Positions 11,439 through 22,375 of a DNA stretch of 64,000 nt are shown here, piece after piece. The translations under genes and the position numbers were made by a program. The first letter of the stretch is position 1. Each line of letters opens with the position of its first letter. The DNA is from Antedon mediterranea (lineage: Eukaryota; Echinodermata; Crinoidea; Comatulida; Antedonidae). The notes beneath the pieces are model-generated. The model saw only the letters and a program-made list of their open reading frames with translations. It had not been told where the DNA came from and searched no databases. The stretch spans positions 18,936,001-19,000,000 of the forward strand of contig NC_092671.1 of assembly GCF_964355755.1 (NCBI RefSeq). Direction: 5' to 3'.

Positions 11439-14307
11439 CGGAAATCACACAGTGGAAGGATGTGATAAATTTAAGGGTTTAGAATTGAAACAGCGAGAAG
11501 AGCTAATAAGAAGGAAAGGATTATGTAGAGGTTGCTTGAAAAAAGGGCACATATGGAGAGAATGTAAGTGCCGAAGGATTTGTGATATATGTAAAGGCGA
11601 GCACCCCACTATCATGCATAGATTTTCAAACAGTACTGCTGAACCACCTGTAGTATCTTCGAACAGTGCAGCTGAACCACCTGTAGTATCTTCAAACAGC
11701 GCAGATAAACCACCTGTAGTATCTTCAAACAATTTGTGCAGCAATACATGTGACAATGAACAGTGTTGCTCTTCAATAGTGCCTGTGTGGATTGAATATG
11801 AGAAACAGGAAAGCATAACATACGCCCTCCTTGATGAGCAGTCAGACTCCTGTTTTATCTCAGCAAAACTTGCACAAGAATTAAAAACCAAGGGTGTCCG
11901 CATACAACTGGAAATATCAACAGTACTTACAAAGGGATGTGTTACTTCGGAGAAGATAAATGGTTTGAAGGTGAGAGGACTTAAAGAAGGGAAAACTATA
12001 AGTTTACCAGCAGCCTATACTCGGGATTCCATACCTGTATCAAGACACCAGATTCCTACTCCAAACTCAGTGAATGGTTGGCAACATCTACAGAAAATAA
12101 AAAATGACTTAAGTCCACTTCTTGATATTGAAGTTGGTCTAATAATAGGCCACAATTGTTCTAGTGCACTGATGCCAAGGGAAGTGGTACAAGGTAATCA
12201 TGACGAAGATCCGTATGCGATTAAGACCTTATTAGGATGGGGTGTGGTAGGTGTCATTAAGGCACGGAAGGGAGAACCCACCAACAATGTGAAGCAATTC
12301 TCCTTCAAAACAACTACTAAAGAAGTAATAAAGGTGCTGGAAAGAGATTTCTTGGATGATCGTATAAATGGAAAAATGATATCAGTCGAGGACACAAAAT
12401 TCTTGAACGCTATGCAAAAAGGATGCAGAACAGAAAATGGACATATCCAACTGCCATTACCATTTAAATTGGAAATTCCCAAGTTGCCTAACAACAAAGT
12501 AGCTGTTGGTAAGAGGTTAATTCAGCTGAGACACAAAATGATAAAACAGCCATCATTCGCTGCAAAATATAAAGAGTTTATGACTAGTATCATAGACAAA
12601 GGTCAGGCAGAAAAGGTACCTACAGAAGAACTTGTGTGTGGGTGTGAAAACGTATGGTATATTCCACATCATGGAATATTTCACCCTAAAAAGCCAGAAA
12701 AATTGAGGGTAGTTATGGACTGTGCATCACGCTACCAAGGTATATCCCTAAACGATATGTTACTCACTGGTCCAAATTTAACTAACAATCTAGTGGGTGT
12801 GATGCTAAGGTTCAGACAAGATCGCATAGCAGTCGTTGGCGATGTTGAAGGAATGTTCCATCGGGTCTTAGTGGCGCCGGAGCATCGAAACTTTTTGAGG
12901 TTCTTGTGGTGGCAACATGGTCATTTAAATGAAGAGCCCACTGATTACCGAATGCTCGTTCACGTTTTTGGAGCGGCTTCATCTCCTGGCTGTGCCAACT
13001 ATGGATTTAAAAAAGTAGCAGATTTGTATGAAAACGAGTATGGGACTGATGCTGCTGAATTCGTCCGCAGAGGATTCTACGTGGATGATGGCTTAAAGGC
13101 TGTTCCAACGATCGATGCTGCTATCAGTTTGATAAAGAGAACTGTGGATATGCTTAGCAGAGGCGGCTTTAGGTTGCACAAATTTCTCTCTAATTCTCCA
13201 GAGGTATTGAAGTCCTTACCCGCCACGTCAATTGCTTCCAAAGTAAACCAGTTGGACTTGAGTGATCTTCCTACAGAGCGGACGTTGGGTATATTGTGGA
13301 ATGCAGCGGAAGATACCTTTACATTTGAAGCCAATTTGAGAAATAAGCCATCAACTAGAAGAGGTATTCTGTCTACGGTGAGTGCTATATTTGACCCTCT
13401 TGGGTTTGTTGGTCCTTACGTTCTGTTGGGTAAACGCATATTGCAGGAGATTTGTGCTGGTGGTGCTGAATGGGATCATCCGGTTGGTGAAGAAACCCTT
13501 AGATCATGGGAAGAATGGAAAAAGCAATTGGTGTACTTGAAAGACGTCAGTATTGAAAGATGTTATAAGCCAATAAGCAATAGAAATTCAGAAATTGTAT
13601 CCACCGAGCTACACCATTTTAGTGATGCGAGCGAGAAAGGATACGGTCAGTGTTCATACTTACGACTTGTTGATAAAGAAGGTAAAGTGAAGACATCACT
13701 CTTAATTAGCAAATGCCGTGTAGCTCCTAAGAGAATGATAACTATACCAAGGTTGGAACTGGCAGCTGCAGTGGTATCGGTTAAGGTTGCATCCATGCTG
13801 AAAGAAGAGATAGAGTATCCGAACGTCACTGAGTATTTCTGGACTGACAGCCAAGTAGTCATTGGATATATTAATAATGAAGCGAAAAGGTTTAACACCT
13901 TTGTAGCTAATAGGGTGCAACAAATTCACGATGCGAGCACTAGTGGTCAGTGGCACTACGTAAGCAGTGAGGATAATCCCGCTGATATTGCATCACGTGG
14001 AATGGATGCTGAGAAATTGAGAGATTGCGAGAGGTGGTGGCATGGACCAGCTTTCTTAAACCGTGAAAAATATACAATCAACCAGTTACATATTGAAATA
14101 AAAGATGACGATGTGGAAGTAAGGCAAGCTAAGGTGTTTGCAACACAAGTGAAAACTGAACTGATCCCAGACATGTTAAGAAGAACTTCCAGTTGGCACA
14201 AGGTACGACAAATACTTGCAAGGTGTTTAATCTTTATTTATAAATTAAGAGGATGGAAGCGATCCGGAGAAGTTACGGTAGAAGACCTAACTAGAAGTGA
14301 AAATTGA
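11287..14307 (+). CDS. pol: BEL/Pao pol: knuckles, protease, RT, RNase H
   Basis: The open frame spans 1006 codons; meaningful similarity starts near 11424. In order it has two zinc knuckles (CFCCDGNHTVEGC and CRGCLKKGHIWREC); a three-fold 16-codon repeat rich in EPPVVSSNS (11641-11730); and an A17-type aspartic protease with ALLDEQSDSCFI in place of the usual DTG/DS-G loop. Then come RT (GDVEGMFHRVLV, FGAASSPGCANYGF, catalytic FYVDDGL) and RNase H (HHFSDASEKGYGQ, RLELAAAVV, TDSQVVIGYI, NPADIASRG). The frame ends at TGA 14305-14307, before the integrase. No host function is implied. Confidence 0.9.
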   Translation: MLQKRPRYVTTRHFRLHLHQKAVIAIREINLVILQELIVLSPSRKRCFCCDGNHTVEGCDKFKGLELKQREELIRRKGLCRGCLKKGHIWRECKCRRICDICKGEHPTIMHRFSNSTAEPPVVSSNSAAEPPVVSSNSADKPPVVSSNNLCSNTCDNEQCCSSIVPVWIEYEKQESITYALLDEQSDSCFISAKLAQELKTKGVRIQLEISTVLTKGCVTSEKINGLKVRGLKEGKTISLPAAYTRDSIPVSRHQIPTPNSVNGWQHLQKIKNDLSPLLDIEVGLIIGHNCSSALMPREVVQGNHDEDPYAIKTLLGWGVVGVIKARKGEPTNNVKQFSFKTTTKEVIKVLERDFLDDRINGKMISVEDTKFLNAMQKGCRTENGHIQLPLPFKLEIPKLPNNKVAVGKRLIQLRHKMIKQPSFAAKYKEFMTSIIDKGQAEKVPTEELVCGCENVWYIPHHGIFHPKKPEKLRVVMDCASRYQGISLNDMLLTGPNLTNNLVGVMLRFRQDRIAVVGDVEGMFHRVLVAPEHRNFLRFLWWQHGHLNEEPTDYRMLVHVFGAASSPGCANYGFKKVADLYENEYGTDAAEFVRRGFYVDDGLKAVPTIDAAISLIKRTVDMLSRGGFRLHKFLSNSPEVLKSLPATSIASKVNQLDLSDLPTERTLGILWNAAEDTFTFEANLRNKPSTRRGILSTVSAIFDPLGFVGPYVLLGKRILQEICAGGAEWDHPVGEETLRSWEEWKKQLVYLKDVSIERCYKPISNRNSEIVSTELHHFSDASEKGYGQCSYLRLVDKEGKVKTSLLISKCRVAPKRMITIPRLELAAAVVSVKVASMLKEEIEYPNVTEYFWTDSQVVIGYINNEAKRFNTFVANRVQQIHDASTSGQWHYVSSEDNPADIASRGMDAEKLRDCERWWHGPAFLNREKYTINQLHIEIKDDDVEVRQAKVFATQVKTELIPDMLRRTSSWHKVRQILARCLIFIYKLRGWKRSGEVTVEDLTRSEN

Positions 14308-15600
14308 TAATTAAAGCTGTGCAATACAATGAATGGAAGGATTTGAATGCGCTGGTGAAGTTAGACCCAGTCGTAGACAACGATGGATTGCTGCGTGTAG
14401 GAGGTCGTTTAAAGAAAACTAATCTACCAGAAGAAATTAAACATCCAGTAATCATCCCTGCAAAAAGTGATTTAACCCGATTAATAGTCAGTCATTACCA
14501 TAATCAAGTGTACCACCAAGGTAGAGGGATTACTCTTAATGCGGTGCGAGTTGCTGGGTTCTGGATGATAGGTGGCGTGGCATCTGTCTCAAGATATATT
14601 CACGACTGCACAGTATGTCGTCGACTTAGACGACCTACAGAACTCCAGCGTATGGCAGATCTACCAGTCGAAAGAGCCGAGGCAGGTCCTGCCTTTAGTT
14701 ACTGCGGCGTAGACTTCTTTGGGCCGATCATTGTATAAAATGGTAGAAAGGAACTTAAGCGCTATGGTGTGCTATTTACATGTTTGGTGTCTCGAAGTGT
14801 GCACCTGGAGATAGCCAGCTCGTTATCGACAGATTCCTTTATGAATGCCTTTCGGCGATTTTTATGTAGGAGAGGACCCGTCAGACAAATGAGGTCCGAC
14901 CAAGGAACCAATTTTATTGGTGCCACAAGAGAGCTGAAGGAAGCAGTAAAGGAGATGGATCAAGAGGCAATTCGCATAAATATGCTAAGGTTAAATTGTG
15001 ATTGGAAATTTAACACACCCACTGCAAGCCATCACGGAGGAGCTTGAGAGCGTATGATCAGAACAACCAGAAACATTTTAGATAGCTTAATGCTTCAGCA
15101 TAAGGCGTTATTGAATGATGACATGCTGAGCACATTTATGACAGAAGCAGAAGCAATAATTAACAGCAGACCTTTATGTGCTACTAACGATGCATCTTTA
15201 GAACCGTTGACACCATTTCACTTGTTAACGATGAAAAGCAGTGCGGTGTATGCTCCGCCAGGAAACTTCAAAAGGGACGGGAAGTTTAGCCGGAAGCTCT
15301 GGAGAAGAGTCCAGCATCTGGCGGATACGTTTTGGAGTAGATGGCGAAAAGAATATATTATCAATTTACAGCAAAGACAGAAGTGGACTAAGAAGAAAAG
15401 AAACATAAGCATTGGAGATATTGTACTTTTGTATGAAGAAGGTGTCCCGAGAAATCATTGGGAGCTTGCTCGAGTTACCAATACCAAGCCGAGTGATGAT
15501 GGTTTAGTGAGAAGCGTCACTGTCTTCGTTGGATGAAGAAGAACAACATTGGATAGGCCAGTAACCAAGATTGTGTTGTTGGTTCCTAAAGATCAGTAAT
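14308..15600 (+). pseudogene. BEL/Pao integrase region, broken by frameshift and stops
   Basis: Shifted in frame relative to the preceding pol, this part encodes an integrase: zinc-binding H..H and CTVCRRL motif (14500-14640), catalytic core with VDFFGP and RSDQGTNFIGA, and the glutamate region near 15048. In-frame stops interrupt it at 14736-14738 (TAA), 15045-15047 (TGA) and 15534-15536 (TGA). Such a copy cannot make a complete integrase by normal translation, so it probably moved with proteins supplied by another copy, or decayed very recently. Confidence 0.85.
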
Positions 15601-15722
15601 CTAACACTGCATTTGTAGAAATTATATAATTTAGTAATTGTTTGAATGTTACTTTATTTATTATTGATAATTACCATTGTTTAATTTGTTTGTTAGAAAT
15701 TGTAGTCAATTTATGGGAGGCC

Positions 15723-16551
15723 TGTACTGATTTCTAATCAGTAGGTTAATTTGTATAGCGCCATCGTGCGGGTCCTTTTGGACAGATATGAGAACGTGAT
15801 AATTAATTGTTTGTTTAGAGGACATAATAATCAACAAAGTTGTTATGTTGAATTTGAGCTACGATACCGGAACCGGTAATGCTTTGTTATAGATGTATTT
15901 AGCTTTAGTTATGATACAGTTAATATTCGTGACTCCTTCTTGCTTAGGCAGATTGGCATTATTTAGATGGCGAGGTCGTTTAGACTCGCCGCCTAGAGCA
16001 TGGAGGGTTGGAGTGGCATGGCCGGAGCAGGTTGTCATGGGTGTCGCTGTTCTGTGGAGCCCACTTTTATGCCCTCAGTTGTTTGTTTACATTGTTTATT
16101 TAAATTGTTATTTACTGATTATTATCATTACGTTTACTGATAGCAGAATGATTGTAGAAGTTATGATGTGAACTTTAAGATTACTTTATAGTTATTTAGT
16201 CTATTTAAGACATGCAGATTTGCATCATGTATCACACAGTTAGCTGCACGTCATGGTGTGTTGTGCACATCTGAGCGGTCGTTCCGCTTGACGAAGCATA
16301 GATTACGTCATATACAGTATGGTTGAGATACGTCATTGTTCTCTTCCTAAGATTTAATGTTGTATTTACCTCAGTTTGAGGTTGTATTTGCTGATTGCTA
16401 TTACTTGTTTGTTTTCAGTAATTTACGGCTAGAGGCTAGGAGGCTAGAGATTAGAGGTTAGAGATAAATGAAGAAATAAAGGCTGTAATACAGCATAAAT
16501 GAGCCAGTAAATTCGTCGGTAGCGTTTCATTCTTAAGTACGTGTACTTACA
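15723..16551 (+). repeat. 3' LTR of BEL/Pao element (829 bp)
   Basis: Direct copy of the 5' LTR, one 7-bp GCTAGAG unit shorter, ending ...GTACTTACA and followed by the target duplication GACAC. Confidence 0.95.
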
Positions 16552-16969
16552 GACACACTGCCTATTCAATAGCGTTAAGATTACGTAAATACTAGCAGAT
16601 TTTAGCAAATAATTAAAAATATTGGCAACAAAATTGTATGTAATTTGATAGTAAATATTGGTTAATTAATACATTCTTAAAGTTTACAAACAAATATTTT
16701 AAAAAAATAAATTTTAAATATGCTACTATATGCAGTCTTTTCTTGGTCAAAATAGTGTAGCGCTAGGCCGCGTATGGACAATATGCGTACAGCTTGTTGG
16801 TGCGGTTGTGGACCGCTAATAGTAATTGATCGTCAGGTAGGTGTGGGCCTATATAGATTTTATCTATTGTCTTATAGTTCAATACCCTTTTTCTACACTA
16901 GTATCATAAAATCAATTCACATCAGTATTTAAAGAAGTTAATTTCGCCATGATATTACTAGCTAGCCTA

Positions 16970-17290
16970 GGAGCGCTCGCGTCGCGCGGTTAGCGCAAGC
17001 CTGCCCGGAGGAGGCTTAGAATCTAAGACCACGGCGCTGAAATTCTAAGACTAGGACTTCTTATTGCAATGGTCTTAAATCTAAGACCATCGTTGCTAAG
17101 GGTTTCATCTTGGGCTTAAGTCTAAGACCGCGGTTAAGACCTTTATTGCAATCCTCCCCTGGTCGCTTACGAGAGGTGGGCAATGATAAGAAGCGGTCTA
17201 TTAACAGAGACGGTGGTCGTTCAATAGAGGCGGTCACTTTCGAGAGGTCGTTGTGATGGGAGATGGTCGATTATGAGAAGCAGTCCCTTA
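16970..17290. repeat. Palindromic repeat block matching 8820-9340 in inverse
   Basis: Contains several CTTAGA/TCTAAG dyads spaced with TTGCAAT motifs (17020-17150), then GGTCGCTTACGAGAGGTGG-like units and ATGGTCGATTATGAGAAG. These match, in opposite orientation, the block left of the BEL insertion. Most simply, one element with inverted ends was split by the BEL element. Confidence 0.6.
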
Positions 17291-17394
17291 CTAAATAAGC
17301 TGTTGGTGTACTTACAAACCTTGAAATTACGTGAAACTGGTGAAGATTGTGAAGAAGCTATTCATATTTATTCATATATCAAATATGTTTTCGC

Positions 17395-19590
17395 ATGAAA
17401 TAAACAAATGTGGCACAAACAATGCACAGATATAATATGTATTTTAGCAGACGATACCGAAATGAATCCTAGAATAAAAACTATTCGTGAAAAACCAATA
17501 AAGAAGATTTTAAAAAATACAATAGAATACAATATTTCCTAGGGATGGAAAAATACAACGGTGAAAAAATTCAATGATTAGTGTTATTGATAAGAATGGA
17601 ATAGAATTACATGATGAAAATGATATTATAAGAGAACAAGTTAAATATTATAAGTCCATGTATAGCTCGTCTACTAGTTATGAAGAAATATCGGAACAAT
17701 TTGATAATTTTTCTTATGATATTCAAATTCCTACAGTACAGTTAGTAATACCTTTGCAGAGCACTGCTAAGGGAAATTCAAATCAAATCAATAGAATGTA
17801 AAAAGGCACTAGACGACATGGTCTTAAATAAGAGTCCGGGAATAGACGGACTGTCTGTTGAATTTTACACGTTTTTTTTGGAACGAAATAAGTCACCTTC
17901 TAATTAACAGCCTCAATGAAGCTTAAATTCATGGTGAACTATCACAAACACAAACACGTGGCGTCATTGTGCAGATATTCAAAGGAAAGGGAGACAGTAG
18001 AGACTGTAAAAATTGGCGTCCCCTGACACTCCTCAACATAGACTACAAAATTGCAGTCAAAGCATTAACTAATAGACTACAATACGGGATAAGTGACATA
18101 ATTAGCTCAGATTAAAAAGGATTTATGAAGGGACGCTATATTGGGGACAAAATTGGACGAAGCGAATAGAAAAACTACACAAAATTACCTACCTATGGGA
18201 AAAAGATATCTGTCGTTGAAAGTTAAAGTGGTAATTATTAAATCACTGCTGATATCCCAAATTTTATTTACAATTATGGTCCTCGATGTACCGCAATGGG
18301 TTAATAAAGCTATAAAAAATACTATATACATTTGTATGGGGATGAAAAAAGAAAAAAGTTAAACGGACTACGGTTATTGGAAACAACATACATATAGGTC
18401 TAGATATAGTCCATGTACCTACTATAATAACTATCTTTAAAATCAATTGGATCAAAAGAATTGTTAACGATTAAATAGCAGCATGGAAAACCATACCACT
18501 GTCAATAATATCAGGTATTGCACCGAATCTCGTCTTTCTATTTCAATTCCTTTGCATCACAACTCTATATAACTTTAGAGACGCAAAGAAAAGAATTTTA
18601 TGTTAAGTGTTTGTTATGTTGGTATGAACTTTAAACTCCCAAGAATACAATTGAAGTTGGTATGCCTGCAAACGAGATTATTTGGTGCAATTCTTGCATT
18701 ACATGAAAATAGGAAACTGTATTTTAAAAAGGATAGAAAACGGGATTGTTTATGTCAAAGATCTTTTTAATAAAGATGCAACATTAATTTAAGTCTTTTT
18801 CACAACCTAAAGAAGTGGTGCAAAGAAAAGAATCTTTCACCATAGAATACTTTATGCTTTTAAGGCAATTCCAAAAGAGTGGATAACTATAACCAAAATT
18901 GTGACCAAGTACTTAATTCCCCTAGAGTCACTAACTAATTTATTAATAAGGTATGAATATATAAATATTTCAAACCACAAGCAGTCAAATGTACTGGCAT
19001 CACCGCTTCAAATTTTACGAATTTAATTGGGATGATATTTGGAACAATCTATGCATAGTCTCCCAATACCCTAGAGTATTCTCTACAAACTGGGAAATCC
19101 TGAATAAATGTTACAAACATTTTACTGAAATAATGGGAATAATTGAAGATCATTTTTGTAACTTCTGTAATGCACAATTGATAGACAATATAGAACATTA
19201 TTTATATCCCAGAGTCTCCTGTTTATGGGATGAACTTAGACGAAATATAATGATAAATATAGAGTTAGAAACATGTTATGTTTGGATTTTACGCACAAAG
19301 AATGAATTGTAAATATATAAATAAAATTATATTTATTGCAAAATTCTCAATATGTAATAATAATAATTGAAGATCATTTTTGTAACTTCCGTAATGCACA
19401 CTTGATAGACAATATAGAACATTATTTATATCCCAGAGTCTCCTGTTTATGGGATGAACTTAGACGAAATATAATGATAAATATAGAGTTAGAAACATGT
19501 TATGTTTGGATTTTACGCACAAAGAATGAATTGTAAATATATAAATAAAATTATATTTATTGCAAAATTCTCAATATGTAAATTTAAACA
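17395..19590 (+). mobile_element. Tx1/L1-like non-LTR retrotransposon relic
   Basis: Plus-strand pieces in L1/Tx1 order. A linker at 17574-17801 (VIDKNGIELHDENDIIREQV) is followed by RT fingers around 17815-18120 (LNKSPGIDGLSVEFY, IFKGKGDSRDCKNWRPLTLL). A gap removes the YADD block. The thumb follows at 18141-18360 (LPMGKRYLSLKVKVVIIKSL), then the C-terminal zinc motif FCNFCNAQLIDNIEHYLYPRV at 19150-19215. Many stops and frameshifts are present. The 3' tail is duplicated in tandem (see the next entry). Not functional. Confidence 0.75.
19142..19589 (+). repeat. 224-bp tandem duplication of the retrotransposon 3' tail
   Basis: The sequence beginning ATTGAAGATCATTTTTGTAA at 19142 recurs at 19366, with only a few substitutions over about 220 bp. 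The same zinc-motif peptide therefore appears twice (19150s and 19375s). Confidence 0.9.
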
Positions 19591-20240
19591 CAATAACCAT
19601 AAAAACAATCTTATTAATGTCTTCATAATGAACTAATCACAAAGATTGGTAACATAATATACGACATTTTATGTCGTTAAATATTTTAGGCTTTTTATCA
19701 TATGGGGTTTTTTTTTCTTTGATTCACTTAAAATTCATGCAACATTCGCTATGTTTCATGTAAATTTTATGTAACAATAAAGCAAAAGAAACTCTGTTGA
19801 AAAGTGGATTTATTTAAAATAAAAAGCAATGTTAAATGAAAACATTTTGTTAGTTTAAATAGCTAGTAAGTAGTAATTTTTAGTTAAAAGAGTATGCATT
19901 GTTAATTGAATATATGTTTGATCGAAACAAATGCAACTGTAATAGTGAATGGGAATGTGTGGAGAGATAAGAAGAGATTATATGTATAAAAAGAGGAAAT
20001 CAGTACTTACTTTTTTTTTTTTATTATATAAGAATAGATAAAAACAAAAAAATAATGATAATATGTTACGAAATGAATACAACTAATTGTTTTAATCAGA
20101 TGAAAAAAAGCAAACATTGTTAATAGAATATTAGATGTTAATTTGGATGGATTTATTGAAAATAAAATGTATTAATAGAAAAATAAATGTAAAACTACTG
20201 AGAAACGGAAATTTAACAAATAAAGAAGTCTAATCAATGT
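19590..20240. other. Very AT-rich spacer
   Basis: No gene or clear repeat. Runs of T (20010-20022) and A are common. Confidence 0.5.
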
Positions 20241-20261
20241 TCACTTCCAAGTTACTTATGG

Positions 20262-21240
20262 GTTGCACCTAATTCCAGAGTAATGTTAATTAAAAATGTT
20301 GATGTAAGTAAGAGAATGACAAATGGATGTATGGGAAATGTTACAGAAATAACTCAACCTGATGAACATTCTAAACCAACATCAATAAAAAATTTAAAAT
20401 AAAACAATTTAATAACCAAGTTGATATACAGCCTATTGAAATGTACCAAGAATCTAAGGGACAAAATATAATCGCCAAAAATTTCCGTGCACAAAGTACA
20501 GAGAATGACAATGAATAAGACTGTTTTCAATCTTAAAAATACATTTTTGTCTGGACAAGCTTATGTAGGTTTAAGTCGTGTTACATCTTTAACGGGTCTC
20601 TATATTGAAAACTTTGATCCCAAACATATACGTTGTGACCCAACAATCAAAACATGCTTTAAGCAATATGACATTTTGACAACCGAATGAACATTTATTG
20701 TACTGTAAATTTCAATGTTGCATAACATACATGGCTTGAGACAAAATTTAGCCGACTTAAAATGTAATACATATTTCGCCAATTCAGATTTTATTTGTTT
20801 TACATACACCTGGATTAATGACAACGATATCAGTAATATTTGTAAGGATATTTCAAATTGTATCACCAGCCAAGGTGTCCATCATATGCTAATGACAACA
20901 CAATCACTTCGGAATTAAAAAATAAGTAACAAGGTGGTACTGTATACCAAAAATAAATATTGTAGTAATAGTAATTTTAAAAATATTGAATTCATTTCCT
21001 TTATGGTAACATCCCCAATGTCTGTTATTATTAGGCCTACAGTTATCAAGAAATTCTGTAACGTTCTTGAAAACCTATTGGAAGCAATACATGGGTACAA
21101 AATGCATTATAATGGGTGATTTCAATGAAGATTTGTTGAAAGGTACATCCCATGTTAATAACCTACTGGCTAAACACAATTATCTACAGCTAATACAATC
21201 CAGAGTTTTTCGGAACTAGAGATAAATGCAATGTATTGCG
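20262..21240 (+). mobile_element. Helentron relic: Pif1-like helicase end plus endonuclease
   Basis: At 20265-20690 the C-terminal part of a Pif1/Helitron helicase can be read across stops: VMLIKNVDVSKRMTNGCMGN, VHKVQRMTMNKTVF, and motif VI GQAYVGLSRVTSLTGLYI. About 25 bp on, at 20715-21240, an apurinic-type endonuclease begins (NIHGLRQNLADLKC, DFICF.TWI) and continues in other frames to GDFNEDLL at 21116-21140. A helicase directly followed by such an endonuclease is the hallmark of Helentron-type Helitrons. Neither domain is intact. The Rep nuclease part is not seen. Confidence 0.75.
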
Positions 21241-21925
21241 TCTGGTCAGATGAAAGGGGATACCCGTACATTTATAGATAATTAAAAGATAAAGGTGTTA
21301 GCAAAATGAACAGGTACAATTACTTTGGCTAACATGCAGTGCTTGTTGAAGGCATGGCCTGATGAAGGAATTTCAATGTATTGGTGTACATGTTTCGAGA
21401 TGTTTTGATGTTGCACATAATGTTGTGTTATGTTCCTCCTGTGCTTGGATGATGGCTGTTGTTGATGAAGGATTCTGGTGGTGAGAGGATGCATTACCCA
21501 TACGGGGAATGCATCCTCTCACCTACTGATTTTGATGTTGGAAGTGAATGTTTAGGATAGTGTATGTACTCACATTGGTCATGTATGTGGCATCGTTGTT
21601 TAGTCTAATAGTGCATCTATCTGTCTGACGGCTTAGTTTTATCAACTATGAACTTGTCTTGATAAAAACATAAGTAAAAGCACTCGTCCTAAAAACCTAA
21701 CCCTTTAAATAATCTCTCTCAAACTAAAAAAAAATATTTTAAAAGATTGTCCAGTAGAGAATGTTCACAACCCCCTGTGCAATACCCTCAATACAAGCTC
21801 AATGAGCCATCCAGCTTGTCGATTCAATCGAGTTTTACTTTATATATGAATGAATAAAACATATTATACGTGACGTCACACAGGTACTTTTTGGCTCAGA
21901 TATATACTGATTCGTGTGGTTTCAG
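21241..21925. other. Spacer with a strong hairpin, no gene seen
   Basis: Apart from the hairpin at 21480-21523, nothing recognisable. The end of this spacer supplies the TTTCAG acceptor for the LDLa-CUB exon. Confidence 0.45.
21480..21523. repeat. Perfect 16-bp stem, 12-nt loop hairpin
   Basis: GGTGAGAGGATGCATT (21480-21495) pairs completely with AATGCATCCTCTCACC (21508-21523). It lies about 240 bp downstream of the Helentron endonuclease relic, and Helitron-type elements carry a stem-loop near their 3' end. A transposon terminus is therefore possible, but no diagnostic terminal bases were confirmed. Confidence 0.8.
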
Positions 21926-22251
21926 GGGTTACATTCGTTTTCCTGCATATCCGCCGCCACACACAAGAAAAAGAATGCTTATCTGACATAAGGAAATGCG
22001 ATACTGTCAAAGAGTGTTCAGACGGGCGCGATGAAGAGAGCTGCGGCAAGTGCATGAACTATCTGGAAGACAACCCGGGTTATTTCATTTCTCCGAATTT
22101 CCCAATGAATTATGGGAATAACCTAGACTGCCAATTGAAGATCATCGTGTCCGAGGGGAACACTATCCAGCTACAGTTTGTGGAGTTTGAGCTGGATGCT
22201 ATGTTGAATACGGATTATATCTGGTTTTACGACGGCGGCAGCGAATATGCA
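21926..22251 (+). CDS. Single exon: LDLa repeat end plus start of a CUB domain
   Basis: An isolated exon of an extracellular or membrane protein. It is bounded by a TTTCAG acceptor before 21926 and a GTAAGT donor at 22252. The exon enters with one codon base supplied by an upstream exon and leaves in phase 0. It encodes the second half of an LDL-receptor class A repeat (CLSDIRKCDTVKECSDGRDE, then ESC). This runs into the first two-thirds of a CUB domain: NYLEDNPGYFISPNFPMNYG, the LDCQL core and DYIWFYDGGS. Both are secreted, disulphide-bonded modules found in receptors and proteases. The rest of the gene is not found: a 3.3-kb retrotransposon follows in what would be the next intron. Upstream exons are not recognised either. 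It may be an exon of a large gene or an orphaned fragment. Confidence 0.75.
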
Positions 22252-22275
22252 GTAAGTCAGCAAGAAAATATCATA

Positions 22276-22375
22276 AAGCTCTGTCCACACTATCAAAATA
22301 GTTTGACAAAAAAAATGTGATATCATCTTGTCACATATTCTTGTCACATAAAGTTTGATAGTGTAGACAAGGCTT
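22276..22375. mobile_element. MITE copy (AAGCTCTGTCTACAC family), short
   Basis: Inverted ends AAGCTCTGTCCACACTATCAA and TTTGATAGTGTAGACAAGGC with an internally deleted middle. Same family as 22376-22515, 44329-44409, 47100-47229, 53671-53930 and 58652-58780. Confidence 0.75.

Larger units (their letters stand above)
9473..16551 (+). mobile_element. BEL/Pao LTR retrotransposon, complete but coding-defective
   Basis: Two direct LTRs (9473-10308 and 15723-16551) begin TGT and end ACA. They bracket gag and pol in the BEL/Pao order: gag, zinc knuckles, protease, RT, RNase H, integrase. The 5-bp target duplication GACAC is visible at 9468-9472 and 16552-16556. A purine-rich tract (ATGGGAGGCC) lies just before the 3' LTR. 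The LTRs differ by one substitution (9500/15750 region) and one 7-bp GCTAGAG unit, so the insertion is young. Even so, gag and pol are in different frames, and the integrase part carries a frameshift and in-frame stops. The element sits inside a palindromic repeat region. Confidence 0.95.

Noticed and set aside
21282-21494. Minus-strand 70-codon frame containing repeated His/Gln
   Set aside because: Overlaps the hairpin and low-complexity sequence; no similarity.
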